Notes: a model not told the origin generated them from the sequence alone. DNA of 6,444 nucleotides from Methanosarcinales archaeon (GCA_025464645.1 JAODGF010000146.1:1-6444), one strand, 5' to 3'. Shown: positions 1 to 6,059, numbered from the stretch's first letter. Numbers and translations are program-made.

Positions 1-371
1 AGGATCATTCTTATTATATGATTTACCGGGCAGTAGCAACCCGGTCCCTCAGGGCGCCCCATAACCAGCAGGTCATACTGGTCTTCCTCCACTATTATCT
101 CAGCTATTTTACCCTCGAATTCTGACCTCACGTCTAATGTCACGTCCCGATGCTTGTCTTCCAGTAAACTTTCTCTTATATCGCCTGTGGTCTTATCATA
201 GGATATACCGAGTGCATCAGGCAAATTTGAGTCCGCATCTGCATCTATGGCTAAAATACAGATGTCGTCCTGGGCTTTATACTTCAGTATTTCCCTGATT
301 AACAGAGCTGCGATAGCAGTTTTCCCGGTACCACCTTTGCCAGATACGCTTACTACTTTGCCCTTTTGCAT
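1..371 (-). CDS. cooC: CooC-family nickel-insertion ATPase (CO dehydrogenase maturation), 3' end missing
   Basis: MinD/ParA-like P-loop ATPase. CooC proteins insert nickel into the C-cluster of CO dehydrogenase in the cytoplasm using ATP-driven dimerisation. Seen: a deviant Walker A loop GKGGTGKT at residues 11-18 with the signature lysine K12, a switch-like AIDADADSNLPDALG at about 41-55, and VMGRPEGPGCYCPVN at about 103-117. The CxC pair (Cys112, Cys114) in that context is the metal-binding hallmark of CooC and separates it from MinD, NifH and Mrp proteins. The first 123 codons are present; the family is usually about 250 residues, so about half is lost beyond the left edge. The start is the ATG at 371, which directly abuts the L40e stop codon, with a GAGGG ribosome-binding site inside the end of L40e. 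No cdh genes are visible, so the CODH partner is inferred from the family. Confidence 0.87.
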   Translation of the reverse strand, partial: MQKGKVVSVSGKGGTGKTAIAALLIREILKYKAQDDICILAIDADADSNLPDALGISYDKTTGDIRESLLEDKHRDVTLDVRSEFEGKIAEIIVEEDQYDLLVMGRPEGPGCYCPVNHIIRMI

Positions 372-518
372 TTATTTCCCTCTGTGACTGGATTTCATCC
401 TCAGGTCCTTTGACCCGCATTTCCTGCATCTCGTCGCTCTGAGCGCATTTCTTGCATTACAGTCCATGCATATCTTCACACGAAAGAGCCTTGCCTCTGC
501 TTCTGGAAACCTTGCCAT
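372..518 (-). CDS. rpl40e: Large-subunit ribosomal protein L40e
   Basis: A 48-residue basic zinc-ribbon protein of the archaeal 50S subunit, homologous to the ribosomal half of the eukaryotic ubiquitin-L40 fusion. It starts MARFPEAEARLFRVKIC and carries CxxC-x10-CxxC with Cys17, Cys20, Cys31 and Cys34, expected to hold one zinc ion; the segment CNARNALRATRCRKCG is close to the archaeal family pattern. The length matches free-standing archaeal L40e. The start is the ATG at 518, with GAGGTGAG 7 nt upstream. An out-of-frame ATG five bases further upstream is ignored. The TAA stop is followed without a gap by the cooC ATG, so the two genes are surely cotranscribed. Identification is firm. Confidence 0.95.
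   Translation of the reverse strand: MARFPEAEARLFRVKICMDCNARNALRATRCRKCGSKDLRMKSSHRGK
378..382 (-). promoter_or_regulatory. Ribosome-binding site of cooC inside the L40e gene
   Basis: On the minus strand GAGGG lies within the last codons of L40e, 6 nt before the cooC ATG at 371. It supports that start and suggests translational coupling or reinitiation, since the L40e TAA occupies the bases immediately before the ATG. Confidence 0.6.
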
Positions 519-525
519 TCCATTT

Positions 526-533
526 CTCACCTC
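526..533 (-). promoter_or_regulatory. Shine-Dalgarno site of L40e
   Basis: Minus-strand GAGGTGAG, an extended match to the 3' end of archaeal 16S rRNA (anti-SD for GGAGGTGAT), 7 nt before the ATG at 518. It fixes the L40e start. Confidence 0.8.
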
Positions 534-555
534 TATATACTCATCTACATACGCT

Positions 556-580
556 CATAAAAACCTTTAAATCTTTTCGC
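556..580. promoter_or_regulatory. Shared divergent BRE/TATA promoter for L40e-cooC (minus) and asd (plus)
   Basis: The palindromic core TTTAAA at 566-571 is flanked on each side by an A-rich tract at the right spacing for an archaeal TFB recognition element. The plus strand reads cataaaaacctttaaatc; the minus strand reads gcgaaaagatttaaagg. Adding the usual 25-27 nt predicts minus transcripts starting near 542 (leader about 24 nt, containing the L40e Shine-Dalgarno) and plus transcripts near 595 (leader about 29 nt before asd). A second plus-strand candidate is gataaaatattt around 585-596, which would give an almost leaderless asd message. Promoter assignment rests on pattern alone. Confidence 0.5.
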
Positions 581-623
581 AGATGATAAAATATTTGGTG
601 CGAAGGTATAGTATAAAAACAAG

Positions 624-1676
624 ATGGAAAAAATAAAAGTCGGGATATTGGGCGCAACAGGAAGCGTGGGGCAGAGATTCGTGCAGCTTCTGGATGGGCA
701 TCCCTGGTTTGAACTCGGAGCACTGTTTGCTTCTGAAAGAAGTGTGGGTAAGAAATACAAAGAAGTGGCAAAGTGGTTTCTTCCGACTGAGATGCCTGCG
801 GGGGCAGCGGAGATGGTAGTGAGATCTATGAGCGATGTGGATGCTCCAGAAAATGGAGACATTGTGGTTATGTTTTCCGCTTTGCCCGGGTCAATTGCAC
901 GCGAGGTAGAGAAGAGATGCGCACAGGCAGGATATTGCGTGGCAAGTAATGTATCGGTGCATAGGATGGAACCTGATGTGCCTCTGGTTATTCCAGAGAT
1001 AAATGCAGAGCACTTAGCATTGATAGAAGTGCAAAAAGAGAAGCGGGGATGGGATGGATTCATCATAACAAATCCTAACTGTTCTGCTATCGTGCTGACC
1101 TTGAGTTTGAAACCGTTGATGAGGTATGGGATAAAGGAGGTGCGAGTTTCAACCATGCAGGCGGTATCGGGTGCCGGATATGCAGGTGTGCCTTCGATGG
1201 CAATTCTGGATAATGTGATACCATTTATAGGAAATGAGGAAGATAAGATGGAAAGTGAACCCCAGAAGATCCTCGGCACAATGGAAGGTTCAGGTATAAA
1301 ACATGCAGCATTCACTGTATGTGCTTCTTGTCATCGTGTTCCAGTGATGGACGGTCATACAGAGGCGGTGTGGGTTAAGTTCGGTGAAAGCATAAGTGAA
1401 GAAGAAGTGAAGAAGGCGTTTAAGAACTTCACTACTGATATAAAAACACCCTTTGCTCCAGAAAAGGCTATAATATTGCGAGAGGAGCGGGATAGACCGC
1501 AGCCGAAGTTAGACCGGGATGCAGGCAGAGGAATGAGTGTTTCGGTAGGTAGAATAAGAAGAGGGAGAATGGCGAACGAGATAAAGTATATTGCGCAGGG
1601 TCACAATACGATAAGAGGTGCTGCGGGTGCATCTATATTGAATGCAGAGGTGCTGTTGGAGAGGGGTTTTATTTAA
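624..1676 (+). CDS. asd: Aspartate-semialdehyde dehydrogenase
   Basis: Reduces 4-aspartyl phosphate to aspartate semialdehyde with NADPH, the branch point to threonine, methionine and lysine; cytosolic. Seen: an N-terminal nucleotide-binding motif GILGATGSVGQRFVQLL at residues 7-23, the catalytic cysteine Cys153 in ITNPNCSAI, the dimerisation/substrate region with VSGAGYAGVPSMAI at 181-194, SCHRVPVMDGHTEAV at 235-249 with probable catalytic His245, and RGAAGASILNAEVLLE near the C-terminus. The 350-residue length and the sequence style fit the archaeal/fungal branch of the family; nothing is missing. The ATG at 624 sits directly before the fold's first strand. No good Shine-Dalgarno is present, so a short-leader or leaderless message is possible. 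The last 8 bp overlap the 3' end of the convergent apgM gene. Confidence 0.95.
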   Translation: MEKIKVGILGATGSVGQRFVQLLDGHPWFELGALFASERSVGKKYKEVAKWFLPTEMPAGAAEMVVRSMSDVDAPENGDIVVMFSALPGSIAREVEKRCAQAGYCVASNVSVHRMEPDVPLVIPEINAEHLALIEVQKEKRGWDGFIITNPNCSAIVLTLSLKPLMRYGIKEVRVSTMQAVSGAGYAGVPSMAILDNVIPFIGNEEDKMESEPQKILGTMEGSGIKHAAFTVCASCHRVPVMDGHTEAVWVKFGESISEEEVKKAFKNFTTDIKTPFAPEKAIILREERDRPQPKLDRDAGRGMSVSVGRIRRGRMANEIKYIAQGHNTIRGAAGASILNAEVLLERGFI

Positions 1677-2898
1677 AGAAGTAACGCATCAAATCTTGTG
1701 CTCGTGCATCCAACACGCCTAAATCACTCTTTCTTGCGGACAGTTCATCAAAACCGCCATCCTTTCTTCTTTCTCTCTGTTTATTTTGAGTCCTGACCTG
1801 AGCTTGCGACCGATAGATCGCAAAAGGCACCGGCTCTCTTGTGTGCGTTCTCACTGATACCGGCGTGTAGTGGTCGGGCATGACTAATATTTTATAGCCC
1901 TCTGTAAATTCATCCTCTAACCCCCTCAACATCTTACCCACTACCAACGCATCGAAATCCTCTATTGCTTTCACTTTCAGGTCGATATCGCCCAGATGCC
2001 CCGCCTCATCCGGTGCTTCAACGTGGACCAGGACAAAATCCGCCTCTTTTAAGCTCTGTAACGCATATTCCGCCTTGCCCGCGTAATTCGTGTCAATATA
2101 TCCCGTAGCGCCAGGCACATCTATCACATCCCACCCTATGCACCTCCCCACACCTTTTATAAGATAAACACCCGAAATCACCGAACCGCTTACTCCGTAC
2201 ATCTCACGGAACGGGGGCATTGTGGGCTTCCTACCTCCACTCCAGAGCCAGACCATATTCGCCTTCCTTTTGTTATCTGCTGCTCTTCTCACATTTATTT
2301 CGTGCTCATCCAGTATTTCTCTCGAAGCAAGCACAATATCGCGCAATATCTTCTCTTTCGGCAGCTCATCCTCTACTCGTGCACCAATTATATCATGCGG
2401 AGGCGCTCCGCCAATTTCTTTCCCGCTATCGAACTTATAATCTTTGGATTTGAGAACCAGAACATTTCGATAACTCATTCCCGGATAAAATTCAATTCCC
2501 GCCGACCTTAATCTTTCATTCAGCGCTTCTATTAATCCCCTCGCCTCTTCATCTGTTATATGCCCGCCACTGTAATCCTCTATCCTCCCTTTATTCTCGG
2601 TTATAAGGTTGCATCTAAACGCTATATCCCCTTCACCGAGGGGGATGTGCATACCCATCGCTTCCAGCGGACCCCTTCCCGTGTAATATCTCGCAGGGTC
2701 GTATCCAAGGATAGAGAGAATGGCTATATCACTTCCTGCATCCATCCCCTCGGATATTGTTTTCACCGTGCCGCACACGCCCGCGGTAGCGATGAAATCC
2801 AGGTTCGGCGTGGAAGCGATTTGTAAAGCGGTCTTGTTATCTCGCTCAGGAATTGGATAATCTGCCATCCCGTCTCCTATTAAAATCACGTATTTCAT
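1669..2898 (-). CDS. apgM: 2,3-bisphosphoglycerate-independent phosphoglycerate mutase, archaeal type
   Basis: Interconverts 3- and 2-phosphoglycerate in glycolysis/gluconeogenesis; a two-metal member of the alkaline phosphatase superfamily. Seen in the 409-residue product: metal-binding N-terminus MKYVILIGDGMADYP with Asp9, the DAGSDIAILSILGYDP segment containing the probable phosphoserine nucleophile Ser56, GRGPLEAMG, a WLWSGGRKP motif near 217-225, EAPDEAGHLGD at 294-304, and the metal-binding DHYTP (342-346; usually DHPTP) followed by RTHTREPVPF. Length matches the family. An in-frame TTG at 2910 would add four residues, but the family begins at MKYV, so the ATG at 2898 is preferred. Residues about 363-380 (Arg/Gln/Lys-rich) look like a small insertion before the conserved FDE segment. 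It overlaps the asd end by 8 bp. Confidence 0.94.
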   Translation of the reverse strand: MKYVILIGDGMADYPIPERDNKTALQIASTPNLDFIATAGVCGTVKTISEGMDAGSDIAILSILGYDPARYYTGRGPLEAMGMHIPLGEGDIAFRCNLITENKGRIEDYSGGHITDEEARGLIEALNERLRSAGIEFYPGMSYRNVLVLKSKDYKFDSGKEIGGAPPHDIIGARVEDELPKEKILRDIVLASREILDEHEINVRRAADNKRKANMVWLWSGGRKPTMPPFREMYGVSGSVISGVYLIKGVGRCIGWDVIDVPGATGYIDTNYAGKAEYALQSLKEADFVLVHVEAPDEAGHLGDIDLKVKAIEDFDALVVGKMLRGLEDEFTEGYKILVMPDHYTPVSVRTHTREPVPFAIYRSQAQVRTQNKQRERRKDGGFDELSARKSDLGVLDARAQDLMRYFFK

Positions 2899-2957
2899 TC
2901 TCGCTACCAAATTATATTTAAATTATACTTCATATATTATAATAGGGGTGAGAACAG
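2899..2957. promoter_or_regulatory. Divergent AT-rich promoter region between apgM and the CBS-zinc-ribbon gene
   Basis: The 59-bp gap holds overlapping TATA-like tracts. For the plus gene, ttatatttaaatta (about 2912-2925) preceded by ccaaa would start transcripts near 2945, just at the Shine-Dalgarno. For apgM, minus-strand aagtataattt (about 2920-2930) is about 27 nt before the ATG at 2898, consistent with a leaderless message; a second TATA-like run lies at about 2932-2942. The two promoters overlap, so they may compete. No operator is evident. Confidence 0.4.
2945..2951 (+). promoter_or_regulatory. Shine-Dalgarno site of the CBS-zinc-ribbon gene
   Basis: GGGGTGA ends 6 nt before the ATG at 2958 and contains the archaeal core GGTGA, which supports that start. 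Confidence 0.7.
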
Positions 2958-3530
2958 ATGGAGACAGATATACCGCTGAGGGATGTAATGGTGCGTGAGG
3001 TAGTAAAAGGGGATAGGGACTTAACGGTGATGGAAGCGGCGAAGCTGATGAAGAAATACGATGTGGATAGCATTGTGGTGCTTAATAACGATGAGCCGGT
3101 GGGAATAGTTACACAGGGGGATATAATCAGGGAGCTGGTGAGTAAAGACATAACACCCAGCACCGTGAAACTGAAGGACATAATGACGAGGAACTTGATA
3201 ACCGCGTCTCCTAATGACCGCTTGTCGGACATAGCGAAGAAGATGGCGACGGAAAAGATAAGAAAGATACCGGTAATAGAAGATGGAAAGCTGGTAGGCA
3301 TCGTTGCTGATGTGGATATAATATCAGTTTCGGCGGAGATGAATACAATATTAGAGGAATTAATAGAGATGAACGTGGAAAGAGAGATACTGGGGAAAGA
3401 GAGTGAAGGAGAAGGAATGGGGCAGGGAATATGCGAGAAATGCGGAAGTTTCTCAAACGACTTAGTACTGAGTGGCGGGATGATGGTCTGTGAAACATGC
3501 AAGGAAGAGATGGAGATGGGAGCTGAATGA
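2958..3530 (+). CDS. Tandem CBS-domain protein with C-terminal zinc ribbon
   Basis: A 190-residue soluble protein. Residues 7-62 and 71-128 form two CBS motifs: each begins LRDVMVREVV / LKDIMTRNLI, continues with an amphipathic helix (VMEAAKLMKKYDVDSIVV / LSDIAKKMATEKIRKIPV) and ends GIVTQGDII / GIVADVDII. A CBS pair typically binds an adenosine nucleotide such as AMP, ATP or SAM. A charged linker rich in Glu and Gly (about 140-156) leads to Cys159, Cys162, Cys178 and Cys181 (CxxC-x15-CxxC), a zinc- or iron-binding ribbon. This arrangement matches the archaeal CBS-Zn-ribbon family represented by Thermoplasma Ta0289, whose cellular role is unclear. Here it is transcribed divergently from apgM and converges on radA with an 8-bp gap. 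A ligand-sensing regulatory role is inference; no catalytic motif is visible. Confidence 0.9.
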   Translation: METDIPLRDVMVREVVKGDRDLTVMEAAKLMKKYDVDSIVVLNNDEPVGIVTQGDIIRELVSKDITPSTVKLKDIMTRNLITASPNDRLSDIAKKMATEKIRKIPVIEDGKLVGIVADVDIISVSAEMNTILEELIEMNVEREILGKESEGEGMGQGICEKCGSFSNDLVLSGGMMVCETCKEEMEMGAE

Positions 3531-3538
3531 ATCTTAGC

Positions 3539-4486
3539 TTAATCCCTGATTCCTTCCGAAAGTACTGAGAATACTGCTTCAGCTTCCGGGAGGTTAGGAG
3601 AATCAACTAATTTTGCTATTCTCTTCTCACCTTTTGACTTTCTCAAATATATCCTGAAAGTAGCGGTATGACCTACTATGTGACCACCAATGGGTCTCGT
3701 AGGGTCGCCGAAGAAGGCGTCCGGTCTCACCATCACCTGGTTAGTTATCATAACCACTGCGTTATTCAGGTCTGCAAATCTAAGAGCGTCATGTAAATGC
3801 TTGTTTATCTTCTGCTGCCTGTCTGCCAGTGTCCCTCTTCCTACATACTCACTTCTGAAATGTGCCGTCGCCGAATCTATTATCATTAACCGCACCGGCT
3901 TCTCCGTATTTTTCAATTCCTCTGCAAGCTCCCCCGCCTTCTCTACCAGCAATATCTGATGATTTGAGTTATAAGCACGAGCAACGTGTATATTTTTAAG
4001 CACGTCCTCGTAATCAAGTTCAGCACCCTCAGCCATCTCCTTTATCCTCTCAGGTCTAAATGTATTTTCCGTATCTATCATTATGGCAGAGCCGTTTAAA
4101 CCCCCTTTTTCCGGTGGTAGCTGTACGTTTACTGCGAGTTGATGTGCTATTTGGGTCTTCCCACTACCGAATTCACCGTAAAACTCGGTCATCGCTTGCG
4201 TCTCGAGACCGCCGCCTAACAAAGCATCGAACGATTTTGACCCTGTGGTTAACTTGCCTATGCCCTTTCGCCTTTCTAATATCTTTTCCCCGGTCTCAAA
4301 CCCGCCGATGTCCGCGGCTTCCCTCGCGGCGTTTATTATCTTTGCTGCGGTTGCTTCTCCTATCTCAGCAGTTGCCACTAATTCCGCTGGAGACGCCACA
4401 GCTATCGCTTCTAACGAATTTAAGCCCGCATCACGCAATTTCTCTGCTGTCGCGGGTCCAATACCGGGTAAATCTTCCAAGTCCAC
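3539..4486 (-). CDS. radA: DNA repair and recombination protein RadA
   Basis: The archaeal RecA/Rad51 recombinase, forming ATP-dependent filaments on single-stranded DNA for strand exchange. Seen in 315 residues: an N-terminal helix-hairpin-helix DNA-binding domain (DLEDLPGIGPATAEKL, 2-17, through about 58), a polymerisation linker with Phe63 in GGFETGEKIL followed by the KGIGKLTTGSKSFDALLGGG core entry, Walker A GEFGSGKT at 104-111, a DTENTFRPERI segment at 138-148, Walker B LMIIDS at 200-205, the L1 region SEYVGRGTLADRQQ, and L2 around TNQVMVRPDAFFGDPTRP (248-265) with GGHIVGH after it. The length is at the short end but normal, and this is RadA rather than the HhH-less paralogue RadB. The start is a GTG at 4486, chosen because AGGTGA lies 9 nt upstream and the HhH domain begins immediately. 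Confidence 0.96.
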   Translation of the reverse strand: MDLEDLPGIGPATAEKLRDAGLNSLEAIAVASPAELVATAEIGEATAAKIINAAREAADIGGFETGEKILERRKGIGKLTTGSKSFDALLGGGLETQAMTEFYGEFGSGKTQIAHQLAVNVQLPPEKGGLNGSAIMIDTENTFRPERIKEMAEGAELDYEDVLKNIHVARAYNSNHQILLVEKAGELAEELKNTEKPVRLMIIDSATAHFRSEYVGRGTLADRQQKINKHLHDALRFADLNNAVVMITNQVMVRPDAFFGDPTRPIGGHIVGHTATFRIYLRKSKGEKRIAKLVDSPNLPEAEAVFSVLSEGIRD

Positions 4487-4495
4487 TTTTTCTCT

Positions 4496-4501
4496 TCACC
4501 T
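4496..4501 (-). promoter_or_regulatory. Shine-Dalgarno site of radA
   Basis: Minus-strand AGGTGA, 9 nt before the GTG start at 4486. It is the main support for the non-ATG start. Confidence 0.65.
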
Positions 4502-4520
4502 ACTATCAATATTAAAACTT

Positions 4521-4540
4521 TAAGGTTATAATTATTCATT
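4521..4540 (-). promoter_or_regulatory. Candidate TATA box for radA
   Basis: The 64-bp gap between the decarboxylase and radA is AT-rich. Minus-strand aataattataacc places a TATA-like centre near 4530, predicting a start near 4503, right at the radA Shine-Dalgarno. radA may therefore have its own promoter in addition to any read-through from the upstream decarboxylase. Pattern evidence only. Confidence 0.35.
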
Positions 4541-4550
4541 CCTGTTTAAA

Positions 4551-5078
4551 TCACATTACAAACACCAGTGCCACGATTACGGAGCCGAATTTACCCGCTT
4601 CTACCTCTACGGATTTCACTTCTGACTTCTCTCCCGCCAGCTCTATTTTCATCTTCTTATCAGAAATCCGGACCTCAGCCATCTTGTATAACTTCTCCCT
4701 AATCTTCTCCTTCAGATATTCTGTTGAATAATGTCCATGATGCTCGCAGATGATACCGAAGTCCTTCTCTACCCCTTCATCATTTTCTTTCACTATCCAG
4801 CCGTATCCTATACCTGCACCAATGATCTCGCCTGCCTTGCCATCTGTTCTTGACATCACGCAGTAGGTTATTTCGCCGGGTATTAGCGTCACTTTCGCTC
4901 GTTCTGTTTCCGTTGCTTTCGCTGGCAGTATGGATGAAACCTCTACCAAATTGCATTCGCTTATCCCTGCATCGCACAGAGCGAGGTCGAAAGCGTTAGC
5001 TTGCTCGGTGTCCATACCCACGCCGGAAGTAACGAAAAACGCCTTTGGTATCAATCTCTCTTTCCCCATTTCTGACAT
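4551..5078 (-). CDS. pdaD: Pyruvoyl-dependent arginine decarboxylase
   Basis: Converts arginine to agmatine, used in archaea for polyamines and for agmatidine in the anticodon of the AUA-reading isoleucine tRNA. The proenzyme self-cleaves between two serines, turning the second into a pyruvoyl cofactor. Seen in 175 residues: CNLVEVSSILP with the predicted cleavage site Ser48-Ser49 and Asn43 just before it, FDLAL at 30-34, GEITYCVMSR at 68-77, a glycine-rich GAGIGYGW at 87-94, and CEHHGHYSTEYL at 111-122 with probable catalytic Glu112. With an offset of four, Asp31, Asn43 and Ser49 line up with active-site residues known in the Methanocaldococcus enzyme. Length fits the family. The ATG at 5078 is used; an ATG three codons later is also possible. 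No Shine-Dalgarno is present. It follows the PfkB kinase by 6 bp and is probably cotranscribed with it. Confidence 0.93.
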   Translation of the reverse strand: MSEMGKERLIPKAFFVTSGVGMDTEQANAFDLALCDAGISECNLVEVSSILPAKATETERAKVTLIPGEITYCVMSRTDGKAGEIIGAGIGYGWIVKENDEGVEKDFGIICEHHGHYSTEYLKEKIREKLYKMAEVRISDKKMKIELAGEKSEVKSVEVEAGKFGSVIVALVFVM

Positions 5079-5084
5079 CTATTG

Positions 5085-6059
5085 CTATTTGATATTACTT
5101 ATAAATAACACCTCCACATCCTTTATTGTAGGATATATATTTCTCAATCTCTTTTTACTTATATGTGCGGCAGCGCAGGCATTAGCAAATTTTAAGCACT
5201 CCTTTTCGCCCTTCCCCTCCAGGAAGGCGTATATAAAGCCTGCGTTGAACACATCTCCCACACCTGTTGGGCTTACCGGCTTCACTTCAAACGCAGGACA
5301 GCTAATCTCAAAGTCGCGGGTTATCCATGAAGAGCCATCTGCACCTCTATGAACAATCACGTTTTCACATCCTCTTTCTAATAATTCATGCTCTCTCCCG
5401 CTCAACCCTTTCATCTCCGCTTCGTTAACAAAAAGGAAATCCGTAAAAGGAAGGAGAGCAAAAACGGTCTGTCTTGCTGATTCAGTCCACCCAAGGTATG
5501 CACTCCACCCTATATCTACACCGGTATAAATGCCTGCGGATTTAGCAACGCGGAGTATTTTATCATTTACCGCGAAAAGACCTTCGGTGTTCCAGTGACC
5601 GGCACGCATCAAAAATCTTGCCTTCTTCAGCAGGTCAAAATCTACATCTTCTTCCTTAAGGTCTAAATTTGCTCCGCGGTCTGACAGCATTGACCTGCTG
5701 CCGTCTTCAAAGGATATGCTGACCGTTATCCCCGGATGCGAAAACTCTTCCTTTTTAGCTACCCTGACGAAGCAGATGACGCCCAATTTCTGTAACTCCG
5801 ATATTATCCATCTCGAAAGTACATCATCACCGGTCTTGCAAATAAGAGCAGTTTTCAATCCTAAGGAAGCAGATGCAGCAGCGCAGTTCCCTGCTTGACC
5901 GCCTATGCTGAGCATAAATTCACAGCCTATCTGCTTGTCACGCTCTGGATAATCTCGAACTGGCATCGTGGCTATGTCATAGAACACATCGCCTATGAGA
6001 ACCACGTCAAAATCTGCTTTTCCCCTTTCCGCAAGGGCTCCTTTTTGCTTAACTGCCAT
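5085..6059 (-). CDS. PfkB/ribokinase-family carbohydrate or nucleoside kinase, substrate unknown
   Basis: A 324-residue cytosolic sugar/nucleoside kinase. Seen: the first strand FDVVLIGDVFYDIATMPV (17-34), the PfkB signature-1 region SIGGQAGNCAAASASLG at 51-67, lid residues between, VNEAEMKGLSG at 211-221 (the family's nucleotide-side NxxE motif), a short VIVHRGADGSSW strand, and signature 2 SPTGVGDVFNAGFIYAF at 263-279, in which Asp269 is the catalytic base and the usual GAGD reads GVGD. All landmarks of an active kinase are present. The acceptor cannot be read from sequence; ribose, nucleosides and fructose phosphates are all possible. The first 16 residues precede the fold and are not conserved-looking, and no Shine-Dalgarno precedes the ATG at 6059. 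The TAG stop is 6 bp before the arginine decarboxylase ATG, in the same frame. Confidence 0.88.
   Translation of the reverse strand: MAVKQKGALAERGKADFDVVLIGDVFYDIATMPVRDYPERDKQIGCEFMLSIGGQAGNCAAASASLGLKTALICKTGDDVLSRWIISELQKLGVICFVRVAKKEEFSHPGITVSISFEDGSRSMLSDRGANLDLKEEDVDFDLLKKARFLMRAGHWNTEGLFAVNDKILRVAKSAGIYTGVDIGWSAYLGWTESARQTVFALLPFTDFLFVNEAEMKGLSGREHELLERGCENVIVHRGADGSSWITRDFEISCPAFEVKPVSPTGVGDVFNAGFIYAFLEGKGEKECLKFANACAAAHISKKRLRNIYPTIKDVEVLFISNIK

Noticed and set aside
545..1315. Long open frame (256 codons) on the minus strand opposite asd
   Set aside because: It lies wholly inside a clearly functional asd gene, shows no recognisable domain, has Ser/Thr/Pro-rich composition typical of antisense translation, and has no promoter or ribosome-binding site of its own.
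2899..2910. TTG at 2910 as the start of apgM
   Set aside because: It would add only four residues before the family-typical MKYVILIGDG start and has no Shine-Dalgarno; the ATG at 2898 is simpler.
2930..3502. 190-codon open frame on the minus strand opposite the CBS gene
   Set aside because: It mirrors the CBS-zinc-ribbon gene almost exactly; its Ser/Ile/Thr/Phe-rich product is what reverse translation of a Glu/Lys/Asp-rich gene gives.
3605..3655. T-rich stretch downstream of the CBS gene as a transcription terminator
   Set aside because: The T runs are no longer than four and it lies within the radA coding region; not distinguishable from ordinary codons.
4060..4515. Plus-strand open frame of 151 codons opposite radA
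   Set aside because: Leu/Ser/Arg-rich shadow of the radA coding strand with no motif.
5109..5115. Perfect minus-strand Shine-Dalgarno-like GGAGGTG upstream of the arginine decarboxylase
   Set aside because: It is 30 nt before the ATG, too far to act as its ribosome-binding site, and encodes conserved-frame residues at the kinase C-terminus; no start codon lies at suitable distance.
5131..5145. TATA-like minus-strand run agaaatatatatcc inside the kinase 3' end as an internal promoter for the decarboxylase
   Set aside because: Position would be reasonable (predicted start near 5110), but it is within coding sequence and AT-rich runs are common here, so it is not listed as a feature.
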